DNA of 60,124 bases from CAMBDS01 sp964355675 (GCA_964355675.1 CAYHEC010000023.1:1-60124); one strand, 5' to 3'. Shown: positions 36,800 to 45,197, counted from the stretch's first letter. Translations and numbers: made by a program. The notes: generated from the letters alone by a model not told the origin.

Positions 36800-36876
36800 C
36801 GGTATGACGGGGCTCCGTACCCGTCCAAACCAGCACGAATTATTCGAATGAACGGGTACGGAGCCCCGTTCTACCG
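36800..36876. repeat. long inverted repeat, 18-bp perfect arms
   Basis: ACGGGGCTCCGTACCCGT (36807-36824) and ACGGGTACGGAGCCCCGT (36852-36869) are perfect arms. CGGTA/TACCG-like extensions bring the full element to about 77 bp. It lies in the 231-bp gap between ctpA and the ExbB gene and is the largest member of the CGGTAGAACGGG palindrome family here. Confidence 0.85.
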
Positions 36877-36968
36877 GGCAAATAGCAATTTGCAGACATC
36901 TATAAATGACTCATTTTATTTGATCCGAGTGGAGGAATGACAGGCGTTTAACGCGGCTGATATAGGCG

Positions 36969-37586
36969 ATGGAAATGATTGACCAATTCGCCCAAGGCGG
37001 GATTATTGTCTGGTTCATACTGATTTGCTTCTTATTCGGAACTTGGTTTGCAGTTGAGCGTTTTTGGACGCTAAGTCATGCCCGCATCGACGTCAGGAAA
37101 TTTCTGGTCGAACTAAAAGACGCCCTTGATAAAGGCGGTGTATCGTTTGCTATCGAGGTCTGTACCAAAACCCCCGGACCACTGGCGAACGTGCTTCATG
37201 CTGGTCTGCTTCGAGGGGGCAACGGTATCGATCAGGTGAAGCGAGCGATCGAGACAGCCGGATACATTGAGACAGGCATCCTTGAAAACAACCTGACCTG
37301 GCTCGTTTCTATTTTTTCTATTACGCCTATTTTGGGTTTTTTAGGCACTCTGATTGGCATGATAAACGCATTCGATCTGATCGCGAGAGCGAACGATTTA
37401 GCTCCCGCTATCATCGCGGGAAGTGTAGCAGAAACGCTGTTTACAACTGCCTTGGGATTGGGAGTTGCGATTCCAATTAAGTTGGCGCACAGATATTGTG
37501 TTTGGCGAATCGATGTGATAGTTGCCGACATGGAAGAGTCAGCCGGTGATTTCGTGAACGCATTGGTTGAGCGGAAGATCATTTAA
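36969..37586 (+). CDS. MotA/TolQ/ExbB proton-channel family protein, no ExbD neighbour
   Basis: This 205-residue protein has a first helix (about residues 10-30, GIIVWFILICFLFGTWFAV). A cytoplasmic loop follows (LANVLHAGLLRGGNGIDQVKRAIETAG). Two more helices carry the signature GFLGTLIGMINAFDLIA and AETLFTTALGLGVAIPI. It belongs to proton-driven energising channels that pair with an ExbD/TolR protein and often TonB. No ExbD or TonB gene follows; next is an apparent repeat and dsbD. Either the partner is encoded elsewhere or the gene is a remnant. Confidence 0.88.
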   Translation: MEMIDQFAQGGIIVWFILICFLFGTWFAVERFWTLSHARIDVRKFLVELKDALDKGGVSFAIEVCTKTPGPLANVLHAGLLRGGNGIDQVKRAIETAGYIETGILENNLTWLVSIFSITPILGFLGTLIGMINAFDLIARANDLAPAIIAGSVAETLFTTALGLGVAIPIKLAHRYCVWRIDVIVADMEESAGDFVNALVERKII

Positions 37587-37621
37587 CGATAAAGAACTTT
37601 TTTAGGCGTCAAGTACGCTAT

Positions 37622-37752
37622 GAGTTTGTTGAAAAAGTCTGCTTGAGGCCAAGCGGACGCTCTCGTCCGCTCCCGCCTAAGTACACACAGATGGCGCACG
37701 GAGGCGTACGCCTGGCCGATTCCATAAGATTTGGCGACTTGTTCAACACACT
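37622..37752. mobile_element. degenerate MITE relative
   Basis: GAGTTTGTTGAAAAAGTC at the left and GGCGACTTGTTCAACACACT at the right form imperfect terminal inverted repeats similar to the 142-bp MITE. The centre contains AAGCGGACGCTCTCGTCCGCT. I found no clear target duplication, so it is an old or related family member. It fills most of the 187-bp gap before dsbD. Confidence 0.5.
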
Positions 37753-37773
37753 TAAATATAAATTCAGGGAATA

Positions 37774-39606
37774 ATGACCTTTAGAGAGCTTCTGAAGTGC
37801 GTGCCAATACTAATTGTGTTCGCGCTTCTAACAAACGCGTCCGCATTGGCAGAAGGTGATTTTGATCCAGTGCGGGACATTTTGGTGGCGACCTCAATCG
37901 AACCTTCACCGACCCCGGTCGGAGGGAGTGGGCAATTAACTGTTCAGATTGCTCTGCCGCCAAACACTCATATTACGTCTGTCGAGAACGGATTCTTCTT
38001 CGTTACTCCTGACAGCATTCAGGGAGTGGAGTGGGGTCTTGCTTCGTTTCCGACTGGAACAACCTTAGATGGCGAGACGGTTTACAAGGGGAAGATCGAT
38101 GTCGTGCTTCCGTTCACCATCGCCTCAAGTTTGAAAGATGGCGACCGAATCGACTTTAATGGATTGCTGGGCTACCAGACGTGCACTGAGGTTGAGCCGG
38201 TTTACTGCACACCTCCGATCGAAAGGTCATTCACTGCGTCGATAACTGTTGGTGGGAATGCAGTCACATCCCCCCCATCAGACGACGCCGCGACAGGAGG
38301 TCTATCCCTTGAAGAACGTGCCAAAAGGGCGTTAAATTCCGGGTCGGCAGTGGCAATGCTCTGGATTTTTATCGGTGGGGTTCTGCTCAGCTTCACTCCT
38401 TGTGTCTATCCTATTATTCCGATTACGATAGCATTTATCGGCGGCAGAGCTGGGGGAAGCCGATTGAAAGGCTTTACACTCTCTTTGGTATTCGTGTTGG
38501 GACTTGGATTAGTCTATGCGACGCTTGGATTAGTCGCGGCGGTGAGCGGCGGTGTATTTGGGTTAAGCACACAAAATCCTTTAGTGATTGGGTTTGTGGC
38601 AGTTGTATTTCTGGTCATGGGAAACGGGATGATGGGAGCGTTTGAGTTAAGTCTTCCGTCAGCGCTTCAGACAGCGCTCAATTCAAAGAAGAGATCTGGC
38701 TATTTAGGCGCGCTTTTCGTCGGTGCAACCACTGGCCTGGTTGCAGTACCTTGTGTGGGTCCCGTGTTGGTGGCTTTGCTAAGTTGGGTAGCTACAACTG
38801 GTAAGGTTGTCATTGGGATGGTATATCTATTTGTATTTGCAAGTGGTTTAGGATTGTTATTTGTGGTTATCGGTACGATAGCCGGAGCTTTGATAGCGCT
38901 TCCAAAAGCTGGTGGCTGGATGGAAAAGGTGAAACACTTTTTCGGTTTTGTATTGATCGCAACAGCCTACTATTATGCATATCCCCTTGTACCGAAAGAT
39001 TGGTTTGTGCTGGCCGTCGGGTTTGGCTTCCTTGCCACTGCGGGGGTTTTTGGAGCCTTCACTCGGCAAGCCGAGGGAGCTGAATTCGTCGCAAGAACCA
39101 CCAAGGCGATAGCGACTTTCTTGCTCATTGCCGGAGTGTTTTACACCTGGCTCGGCTTGGCAAAGCTCCAAGGTCTAACCTCGGCAATGACCGGCGGAAT
39201 GATAGCGACGGCTCCCGCTTCGCAACAAGATGGGCATATTGCGTCCGGCGTCAACTGGCTTCATATCAGTCCGGATGAAGGGTTTGCTCAGGCTAAAGCG
39301 TCCGGAAAACCGATGATGATCGACTTCTGGGCGGAATGGTGTGTGGCGTGCAAGGAGCTCGATCACAAGACATTCAGCGATCCATCGGTATCACCCATCA
39401 TAAACGACAAGTTTATCGCTGTAAAGGTCGATGGCACAAAAATCACTCCGGAACTGAAAGCAGTCTGGGCGCGTTATGGAGTCAAGGGTCTTCCGACAGT
39501 AGTATTCTTCACGCCTGACGGAGTAGAAATCGAGCGATTTGAGGCTTTTCGCACCGTCGAACAGGTCATGCCGGTGCTTGACAGGGTTTTGAGGAGTGCA
39601 AAATGA
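37774..39606 (+). CDS. dsbD: thiol:disulfide interchange protein, DsbD-like
   Basis: The membrane protein moves electrons from cytoplasmic thioredoxin to periplasmic partners. The 610 residues begin with a signal peptide and a DsbD-alpha-type domain (YQTCTEVEPVYCTPP). A membrane core of about eight helices has the paired cysteines in LLSFTPCVYPIIP and GLVAVPCVGPVLVAL. The C-terminal thioredoxin domain has the site WCVACKELD (about residue 523). The order matches full DsbD. The genes downstream (thioredoxin, TlpA-like) form a redox set. Confidence 0.92.
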   Translation: MTFRELLKCVPILIVFALLTNASALAEGDFDPVRDILVATSIEPSPTPVGGSGQLTVQIALPPNTHITSVENGFFFVTPDSIQGVEWGLASFPTGTTLDGETVYKGKIDVVLPFTIASSLKDGDRIDFNGLLGYQTCTEVEPVYCTPPIERSFTASITVGGNAVTSPPSDDAATGGLSLEERAKRALNSGSAVAMLWIFIGGVLLSFTPCVYPIIPITIAFIGGRAGGSRLKGFTLSLVFVLGLGLVYATLGLVAAVSGGVFGLSTQNPLVIGFVAVVFLVMGNGMMGAFELSLPSALQTALNSKKRSGYLGALFVGATTGLVAVPCVGPVLVALLSWVATTGKVVIGMVYLFVFASGLGLLFVVIGTIAGALIALPKAGGWMEKVKHFFGFVLIATAYYYAYPLVPKDWFVLAVGFGFLATAGVFGAFTRQAEGAEFVARTTKAIATFLLIAGVFYTWLGLAKLQGLTSAMTGGMIATAPASQQDGHIASGVNWLHISPDEGFAQAKASGKPMMIDFWAEWCVACKELDHKTFSDPSVSPIINDKFIAVKVDGTKITPELKAVWARYGVKGLPTVVFFTPDGVEIERFEAFRTVEQVMPVLDRVLRSAK

Positions 39607-39708
39607 AGAACACAGAATTTTAAACTGATTGCTGGGTGACCATTCAGTCATGCTTTGAATATCTGTGGTTCGATAGACTCCTGTATCAATAGAAGAAACG
39701 GAGATTAA

Positions 39709-40035
39709 ATGTCCGGATTAGTGAAGATTGGCGACGATAAATTCGACGCCGAGGTCGTTCATAGCGATTGTCTCGCACTGGTGGATTTCGGTGCGACCTG
39801 GTGCGGTCCTTGCAAAAAACTTCACCCGATAATGAAAGAGCTTGCCCACGAATACGTCGGGAAGATCAAGGTTTTCGAGGTTGACGTTGGCGATAGTCCA
39901 CAAACTGCAATGAAATACGGCGTCACGAGTGTCCCGCAATTGCTATTCTTCAAAGATGGCAAGGTTAAAGAGACTATCGTGGGGCTGTTACCAAAATCAA
40001 AAATTGAAGAAAAAATCGAGCGGCATTTGAGCTGA
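39709..40035 (+). CDS. trxA: thioredoxin
   Basis: This 108-residue small redox protein has ATWCGPCKKLHPIM (active-site CGPC about residues 32-35). The cis-proline loop is SVPQLLFFKDGK. There is no signal peptide, so it is cytoplasmic, and it could serve as electron donor to the DsbD neighbour encoded 100 bp upstream. The ribosome-binding site is GAAACGGAGA. Confidence 0.93.
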   Translation: MSGLVKIGDDKFDAEVVHSDCLALVDFGATWCGPCKKLHPIMKELAHEYVGKIKVFEVDVGDSPQTAMKYGVTSVPQLLFFKDGKVKETIVGLLPKSKIEEKIERHLS

Positions 40036-40100
40036 ATTTCAGGCTCATACTTTTCAACCCCTGCGGGCTGAGAACTATGGATCTGGATTATCTTCAAGAG

Positions 40101-40203
40101 TGTGTTAACCAAGTAGTGATTCTCTTGGAGGGCGGACTTCAGTCCGCCCTTACGGCGGGTTAAAACCTGCCCTCCAAGAATCACTAAACCACTATCTGTT
40201 AAT
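40101..40203. repeat. 103-bp nested palindrome between thioredoxin and TlpA-like genes
   Basis: GTGATTCTCTTGGAGGGC on the left pairs with GCCCTCCAAGAATCAC on the right, with two bases unpaired. Inside lie GGGCGGACT-TC-AGTCCGCCC and GGCGGGTTAAAACCTGCC. The outer flanks TTAAC...GTTAA extend the symmetry. Half of the unit (GTCCGCCCTCCAAG) recurs at 41-55. Confidence 0.75.
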
Positions 40204-40244
40204 ACTCTCGTCTCAAAATGTTGCCAGTTTAAGAAAGGATTGTA

Positions 40245-40781
40245 ATGAAGAAGGTTGTTTTCGGAACGCTCAGCGTTCTTATAGCAGGGCTGTCGTTCCT
40301 TTATTGGACAGGTCCTGCATCGGCTCAGAAATTGATCCCATCGACGTCTGGCGGAACGAAGGCGGCGGAATTTTCGCTGATCGACCTTGACGGGAAGACA
40401 GTGAAGCTTTCGGACTACAAAGGCAAGGTTGTCATTCTCGACTTCTGGGCGACCTGGTGTCCGCCCTGCGTCAAGGAGATCCCGCATTTCAACGAATTGA
40501 ATAAGAAATACAGCTCGAAAGGACTGGTAGTTTTGGGCGTTTCGGTCGATAAGGACGGCGCCGCCGCGGTTCTGAAGTTTAAGAAGAAGAGCGCTATTGA
40601 CTACCGCGTTGCTTTGGTCAACGACGCGACATACAAGGCATACCAGAACTATCTCCCCAAGGACGAGCAGGGCGGCATTCCGTTTACGTTCATCATCGAC
40701 AAGCAGGGAGTTATTCGGGAACACTATGTCGGTTATCGTTCGATGGAGGTGTTTGAAGGCGCGATCAAGGATCTTTTGTAA
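40245..40781 (+). CDS. TlpA/ResA-like periplasmic thiol-disulfide oxidoreductase
   Basis: The 178 residues begin with a signal or anchor segment (VVFGTLSVLIAGLSFLYWTG). The redoxin-type domain follows, with FSLIDLDGKTVKLSDYKGK, the active site ATWCPPCVKEIP (about residues 70-81) and the cis-proline region GGIPFTFIIDKQG. ResA/TlpA proteins reduce apocytochrome c haem-binding cysteines. The 19-haem cytochrome 6 kb away is one plausible client (inference). Electrons could come from DsbD. Confidence 0.9.
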   Translation: MKKVVFGTLSVLIAGLSFLYWTGPASAQKLIPSTSGGTKAAEFSLIDLDGKTVKLSDYKGKVVILDFWATWCPPCVKEIPHFNELNKKYSSKGLVVLGVSVDKDGAAAVLKFKKKSAIDYRVALVNDATYKAYQNYLPKDEQGGIPFTFIIDKQGVIREHYVGYRSMEVFEGAIKDLL

Positions 40782-41041
40782 CCTCGAACCAGTATTTTGG
40801 ATGAAACCGTAGGGGTGCAAGGCAATGCGCCCCTGCCTCATTTTTGGTGCGGCTTGAGCAGAACGGACGAGCCGCCTCGACGAAGTTGGTGTTGGTGAAG
40901 TAAAGGGGGAGGGGGTCAAAAATCGATCACTGAGTCACAGACCGGCGTATTTTGTTGCGCTGCAATGAGAAACTCTGTGATCGATTTGTGATCGGACTGG
41001 TAATCTTGTGAGATCGATCACAGCAAGCTTAGTACTGAATA
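40782..41041. repeat. convergent intergenic region with GATCGATCAC inverted repeats
   Basis: The 260-bp gap holds CTGTGATCGAT (40975-40985) and its perfect complement ATCGATCACAG (41013-41023), plus a third ATCGATCAC at 40922-40930. A GGGGTGCAAGGCAATGCGCCCC palindrome lies at about 40813-40834. No gene is seen. The perfect pair lies between convergent genes and may form a terminator or a binding site. Confidence 0.6.
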
Positions 41042-41389
41042 CTAACGAATACTGCGGATACCTTTCTCGGTCACAACGAGGAATCGCTTGAGAACCGCTT
41101 CATCGCAGGTCTCAAGGAGACGGCGCAGCACATCAATCTTTGAGGCAGGAGTTTCAACCTGTAATCTAAGGAAGATCACTCCCTTATGGCTAAGTCGTTG
41201 CCGGTAAACCATTTCGCCGAAATCCTTGTCATTGGTGATGAGTATCCAGTTTTCGCCGGATGCTTTGCGGAGCACCGTATCATCATCCAAGCCGCGAGCT
41301 TGCGCATAGACCGAATAGACCTCGTGCCCTTGGGATTCAAGCCACAGGGCGACTTGCGGCCCGGTGCATTCATCGACGAGGAAACGCAA
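41042..41389 (-). CDS. DUF5615-like PIN-fold protein (probable toxin)
   Basis: This 115-residue protein has MRFLVDECTGPQVALWLESQGHEV-type start, then DDDTVLRKASGENWILITNDKDFGEMVYR. The acidic residues in LVDE and NDKDF are the expected metal ligands of a PIN-like RNase fold. Such proteins typically pair with a DUF433 antitoxin. The gene starts 2 bases after the upstream DUF433 ORF stop, as expected for an operon. Toxicity is inferred from the family. Confidence 0.85.
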   Translation of the reverse strand: MRFLVDECTGPQVALWLESQGHEVYSVYAQARGLDDDTVLRKASGENWILITNDKDFGEMVYRQRLSHKGVIFLRLQVETPASKIDVLRRLLETCDEAVLKRFLVVTEKGIRSIR

Positions 41390-41391
41390 AT

Positions 41392-41640
41392 TTAGCTCGC
41401 CAACGGGACAAAGTCGCTGGTCTCCAGCATCTCAGCGGCGAAGCGGATGCAGGCGTGGATGTCATCGACTTGGAGACCGGAGTATTCGCTTAGGATTTCC
41501 TGAGTCGTCATCCCACTGGACAGCAGACCCAGAATGAACTGGACAGTCAAGCGCGTCCCGCGAATGACGGGTTTGCCAGTCATCACGCCGGGATTGATGA
41601 TGATGCGGTCAAGTATATCGTTAGAGGTTATTGAGTTCAT
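41392..41640 (-). CDS. DUF433-family antitoxin-like protein
   Basis: I choose the ATG at 41640 (82 residues); a 21-residue upstream extension has no support. The core INPGVMTGKPVIRGTRLTVQ and ILSEYSGLQVDDIHACIRFA is a DUF433 signature, a helix-turn-helix fold. It probably neutralises the DUF5615-like partner and may autoregulate. Confidence 0.88.
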   Translation of the reverse strand: MNSITSNDILDRIIINPGVMTGKPVIRGTRLTVQFILGLLSSGMTTQEILSEYSGLQVDDIHACIRFAAEMLETSDFVPLAS

Positions 41641-41894
41641 TGAATAGCGCCCGTATAATGGTTCCTTAGGCAATAAGATACGAAGAAAAATTTGAGAGGG
41701 CAAGGGACAGGTATCGGCGACTTCAGTCGCCGTCTGTCAGGAGGACGGGTCTCCGCACCCGTCCGTAGGGGCGCAAGGCTTTGCGCCCGCTCGCGCCGAT
41801 AGGCGCGTCTTTCCCGCGCAGGCGGGAATCTTTACAAAGTCGTCAACTCTCGGAGGTTGACTGCTTGTGACCTGCTTAACTAAAAGGAAATCAA
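41641..41894. repeat. palindrome-dense intergenic region
   Basis: The region between the two toxin-antitoxin pairs holds at least four hairpin motifs. These are GACGGGTCTCCGCACCCGTC, GGGGCGCAAGGCTTTGCGCCC, TTCCCGCGCAGGCGGGAA and GTCAACTCTCGGAGGTTGAC. All recur elsewhere in the window. No gene is seen. Confidence 0.65.
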
Positions 41895-42098
41895 ATGCCA
41901 ACATTTACAATAACATTAAGAAAACCGTTTATAGTCGTTGACGCTGCGGAATATCAAGAGATGCAAGACCGTCTGGAGCGTCTTGAAATTCTCACTAGTA
42001 CAAGTCTGAAAAAGGATGTTGCCGCCGCCCGGAAAGCATTCAAAGAAGGAAAGACAACTCCATTCGAAAAAGTGATGGCGGATCTTCTTGAAAATTGA
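41895..42098 (+). CDS. small antitoxin-like protein upstream of RelE-like toxin
   Basis: This 67-residue protein has a beta-rich start (MPTFTITLRKPFIVVDAAEY) and a helical charged end (QDRLERLEILTSTSLKKDVAAARKAFKEGK). The layout fits Phd/RelB-type antitoxins. An AAGGAAA ribosome-binding site precedes the ATG. The stop overlaps the TTG start of the toxin by 11 bases, the usual coupled arrangement. Confidence 0.75.
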   Translation: MPTFTITLRKPFIVVDAAEYQEMQDRLERLEILTSTSLKKDVAAARKAFKEGKTTPFEKVMADLLEN

Positions 42099-42343
42099 GC
42101 TTTCACCAAGAGCAAAACGCAATTTACAAAAGTTGCGGAAGGATCAATCTCTGCTCAAGAGACTTCATAAAGCCATACTTGAACTTATGATCGAACCCGA
42201 CAAGGGCAAAGACCTTGAAGGGAATTTTGCGGGCATCCTATCTCGATCGCGTGGGAGATTGGCGAGTCCTTTACGAAATCCATCTTGAAGAGCAATCCAT
42301 TGTGATCATTCGAATCGGACATCGAAAGGAAGTCTATCGGTAG
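42088..42343 (+). pseudogene. RelE-family toxin, frameshifted
   Basis: The first frame (TTG start) reads KIELSPRAKRNLQKLRKDQSL and continues to LEGNFAG, then goes off-family. The +1 frame immediately continues SYLDRVGDWRVLYEIHLEEQ and ends IGHRKEVYR-stop at 42343, a textbook RelE/ParE C-terminus. One extra base near 42235 (A in GGGCATCC) explains the break. The toxin is therefore inactive as assembled, unless the base is an error or ribosomes slip. The stop codon lies within the palindrome at 42338-42362. Confidence 0.8.
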
Positions 42344-42362
42344 AACGGGCGTCACGCCCGTT
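42338..42362. repeat. CGGTAGAACGGGCGT palindrome, copy at relE
   Basis: AACGGGCGT-C-ACGCCCGTT is a perfect hairpin preceded by CGGTAG. The TAG is the toxin stop. Related units occur at 45198-45222, 46425-46449 and 36852-36875. Between 42363 and 42574 lie further palindromes (CCCCGGACTTGATCCGGGG, GGGGCGCAAGGCATTGCGC) and no gene. Confidence 0.75.
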
Positions 42363-42574
42363 GGTCGCGTAGGGGCCGGTTTACCGAGCCCGTTGGGTGG
42401 GGTCGAGCCTCCCTACTTGCCGGTACGACAAAAGAGCCTGCCCCGGACTTGATCCGGGGTTTTAACCTGTCACCTTATCGAAGGGGCGCAAGGCATTGCG
42501 CTCTCACGTAAAAAGGTACACATTCGCAAGTACTATTAATTACGAATCTTACTATTGTTTCCTTCTTAATCAGT

Positions 42575-43735
42575 TCAACTTTCTGCAATAACTCCACTTT
42601 GAACAGTATGTAATAGGCTGTCTAATGATAAAATACCTTGAAGAGCCATAGCTTGAGTTGCATTTTTGACATCTCCATGCATTAGCGGATGGCGCTGCAA
42701 CGCTTCATCTATTTCTGTCGCCGAGTTGTAAGGTTTGAAAAAGATATTTTTCAAATGATCTATAAATTTCTCCGAACTCATGAACGCGATTATGGAATCT
42801 TCTGAATAGGGTCTTTTTTCACGCGCACTGTCTGCCAACTTCATCTCCCTCGGACTATGACCATCTGTTCGTTTCGTAAACTCACGTAAAATACCATTTA
42901 CTTGCGATACCGCAACTTGAGCTACTGAATAATAATTACCTCTATTATAGCTATCAATTAATTCACTAAGGGGTTGGTATCTTGCCTTAAAAAGCGGACT
43001 TGTCATCCAATTATCGAACATTTTCTGATTCAAATCGTTATCTACAAAATCGGTGATATAGTCAATTCCTTCTTGCTTTTTACCATTGTTGTATGAGTTG
43101 ACAAGTTGTAACCATGGCTGAGGCAAGATAGCCAAGGCAGGCCACCATCCATCTGCACTTAGCTCGCTTTCGACTCGTTTATCAATGCTTAACCACTTCT
43201 TTACTGCATCGATAATAAAATATTGGGCATTTATCCCATCTATTCTTCCAGATTTTCTCTCGCCAATTTCGCCTTTCTCTCCATAATCAGGACATTCAAA
43301 CCATATATGATATTTAAATCTATCCCAATAGATCAGGATATATCCGTCTCCTTTTTTTACGTGCGGAACGATAGCTCGGTCAACGTGTTTGACATCTCCC
43401 CAAAAAATCGGATCGCCTTTCTTAGGCTTAATATCGATGCGTTTGAATGAGCAAGTTACTTGAATTGGAGCCTCCGCATTAAAGAATACTTTTGAATCGC
43501 CATCTTGAGGCATCACAATGAGTGCCTGAATTACTTTGTCAGGAGCAACACTTCGCCTTTTTCTGTCCTCATATTCAGGCGTAATCCATGTCTGCTCTGC
43601 TTGGCGAACAAGTATCTTGAATAACTCCTCGTCCTGATGAATGTGACCAGATATTTGAACCCAACCGTAATGTCCAGCAGGGATATTGTGGACATTGATG
43701 CCAAGTATGTGCGGAGGTTTGGTAGGCATTAACAT
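42575..43735 (-). CDS. unknown protein with HEPN-like C-terminal region
   Basis: This 386-residue soluble protein matches no family I can name. The first about 200 residues are mixed alpha/beta (ILGINVHNIPAGHYGWVQIS, IFWGDVKHVDRAIVPH, YILIYWDRFKYHIWFE). The C-terminal half is helical (LIDSYNRGNYYSVAQVAVSQ). It ends with LQRHPLMHGDVKNATQAMAL, where RHPLMH fits the Rx4H signature of HEPN RNases. Such NRHxxxHG endings are common in abortive-infection-type proteins. The start overlaps the membrane-protein gene upstream by 7 bases, so the two are an operon. A defence role is inferred only from these points. Confidence 0.7.
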   Translation of the reverse strand: MLMPTKPPHILGINVHNIPAGHYGWVQISGHIHQDEELFKILVRQAEQTWITPEYEDRKRRSVAPDKVIQALIVMPQDGDSKVFFNAEAPIQVTCSFKRIDIKPKKGDPIFWGDVKHVDRAIVPHVKKGDGYILIYWDRFKYHIWFECPDYGEKGEIGERKSGRIDGINAQYFIIDAVKKWLSIDKRVESELSADGWWPALAILPQPWLQLVNSYNNGKKQEGIDYITDFVDNDLNQKMFDNWMTSPLFKARYQPLSELIDSYNRGNYYSVAQVAVSQVNGILREFTKRTDGHSPREMKLADSAREKRPYSEDSIIAFMSSEKFIDHLKNIFFKPYNSATEIDEALQRHPLMHGDVKNATQAMALQGILSLDSLLHTVQSGVIAES

Positions 43736-44352
43736 AGCCTGTAATTACATATCATTGGAAGCAAGTTTATTAGAAATAGTGCCGCCGAATACAGAGCAAT
43801 GACTATTGCCACAACGTCTACTACTCGGAAGAGGCTATTTGCAATCTTCTGATAATTATTGTCTGAATGTAATCTAACACTCACCCATTCTTCGCTGTCG
43901 GAATTTTGTTTCCTGCTATTCAAATGTCTTTTATTTACATATGGCTCACTCAATGTCCAATGCCCCTCATTTCCGCGAGGGGTAATCATTTGCAGGTCTT
44001 CTTCTAATTTGGCGCGAACAGTCAATGCTTCCAGAAATCTCTGAAAGAGTCTCTCGGATCCTTTCTTGCCAAGATATGAAATGTAAATTGTTACAATTTG
44101 AGCCAATATTAATGGCACAAACAGCTTGATCGTAAAATAGTAAATGCCGAATGCTGATCCAGCCAAAAGGGCCATAATTATCCGTAAATAAAACTGTAAC
44201 CGGATCTGGTGTTCGCTTAAGAAATATCTTTCCTCTGAAAGAGTATTCTCATAAAGCCTGAATATGTCATCTTCTTTCATTGTCGCTACCACTTTTGTTG
44301 AATTTTCTATTTCTTGTTTGATCAGTTTAATTGTGTTCGGCGGGTGAAGCAA
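43729..44352 (-). CDS. membrane protein of a three-gene cluster, SLATT-like layout
   Basis: This 207-residue protein has a helical cytoplasmic start (LYENTLSEERYFLSEHQIRL). Two close membrane helices follow (about 55-72 and 75-95, MALLAGSAFGIYYFTI and FVPLILAQIVTIYISYLG). A charged middle and a final helix come next (VVDVVAIVIALYSAALFLINLL). The close helix pair with flanking charged helices recalls SLATT-type effectors, but I cannot confirm the family. The start is TTG; ATG at 44280 is an alternative. It overlaps the HEPN-like gene. Confidence 0.65.
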   Translation of the reverse strand: MLHPPNTIKLIKQEIENSTKVVATMKEDDIFRLYENTLSEERYFLSEHQIRLQFYLRIIMALLAGSAFGIYYFTIKLFVPLILAQIVTIYISYLGKKGSERLFQRFLEALTVRAKLEEDLQMITPRGNEGHWTLSEPYVNKRHLNSRKQNSDSEEWVSVRLHSDNNYQKIANSLFRVVDVVAIVIALYSAALFLINLLPMICNYRLC

Positions 44353-44367
44353 TCTCTGTACTGCACT

Positions 44368-44952
44368 TCACAATAAACTAAGCACTGCAAACATTCCCGC
44401 CCCGAGGACCAGCCAGAATATTGTTGTTCCCGCACCCGAAACAATCGAAACGATCCCCATAACCAAGCCAGCGACAGCGGGTCCCTTTCCCGTAAGGGTT
44501 GGATTTGCTCTGATCGTTCTTATTGCCTTTGAATAAAATACGATTGCCAGAATCCCGAGTATAATACTAACAAACGGCAGCCAACTTGTAAAAATCCCAA
44601 TTATACCCAACACCATTGCGGCAATGGCACCTTCAGCAGAACCTGAACTGCCTGGCATCGACGGAGAAGGTCTCTTGTATTCAACATTATCAGGAGGAAT
44701 TTGACTGCGTATAAGTATTTTTCGCGCCATTTCTTCGTCTAATCTGACGCCCTTTTCAAATTCAAAGTACTCGTCCTGCGTTACAATTATTTTTTGACCA
44801 TCCGAGAGCTTAACATTACATGCAAAGCTATCGACGTCGATTGCATGGTTCACATAATCAGCTAATTGCGGGCAGTAATTCCTTAATGAGGATAAAAGAA
44901 TTCTTAAAGTACTTTCCTTGTATTCGAGGACGGGTTTTGTAACCGATTCCAT
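44368..44952 (-). CDS. DUF4190-like membrane protein
   Basis: The 194-residue protein has a soluble N-terminal domain (residues 1-90, with DGQKIIVTQDEYFEFEKG). A serine/proline linker follows, then two hydrophobic segments (AIAAMVLGIIGIFTSWLPFV, PAVAGLVMGIVSIVSG) in the DUF4190 pattern. An AGGAG ribosome-binding site precedes the ATG. It is 15 bases upstream of the next gene and is probably the first gene of the three-gene operon. Confidence 0.75.
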   Translation of the reverse strand: MESVTKPVLEYKESTLRILLSSLRNYCPQLADYVNHAIDVDSFACNVKLSDGQKIIVTQDEYFEFEKGVRLDEEMARKILIRSQIPPDNVEYKRPSPSMPGSSGSAEGAIAAMVLGIIGIFTSWLPFVSIILGILAIVFYSKAIRTIRANPTLTGKGPAVAGLVMGIVSIVSGAGTTIFWLVLGAGMFAVLSLL

Positions 44953-45197
44953 TTAGTAACTCCTTTTTATTATGCTTGAAGATTGAGTCGTCTGGTGTTG
45001 TACTTTGATTCTTAATGCTTTCAAGTTAATGCGAGCTTGTTTAGATGTCAAGTATTTGAAGCGTTTCCTCGAACTATTTTTGCTCCTGACTCAAGATTCT
45101 TTCATTTGTTCAGGTTGCACCCAGTCTGGATTCCCGTCTTCACAGGAATGACGCGCTGTTGGTGCGGACGGGCGCAATGCCTTGCGCCCCAACCGGC

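Noticed and set aside
39822..40919. 365-residue minus-strand ORF over thioredoxin and TlpA
   Set aside because: It overlaps two certain genes on the other strand and crosses a palindromic gap; composition is that of an antisense frame.
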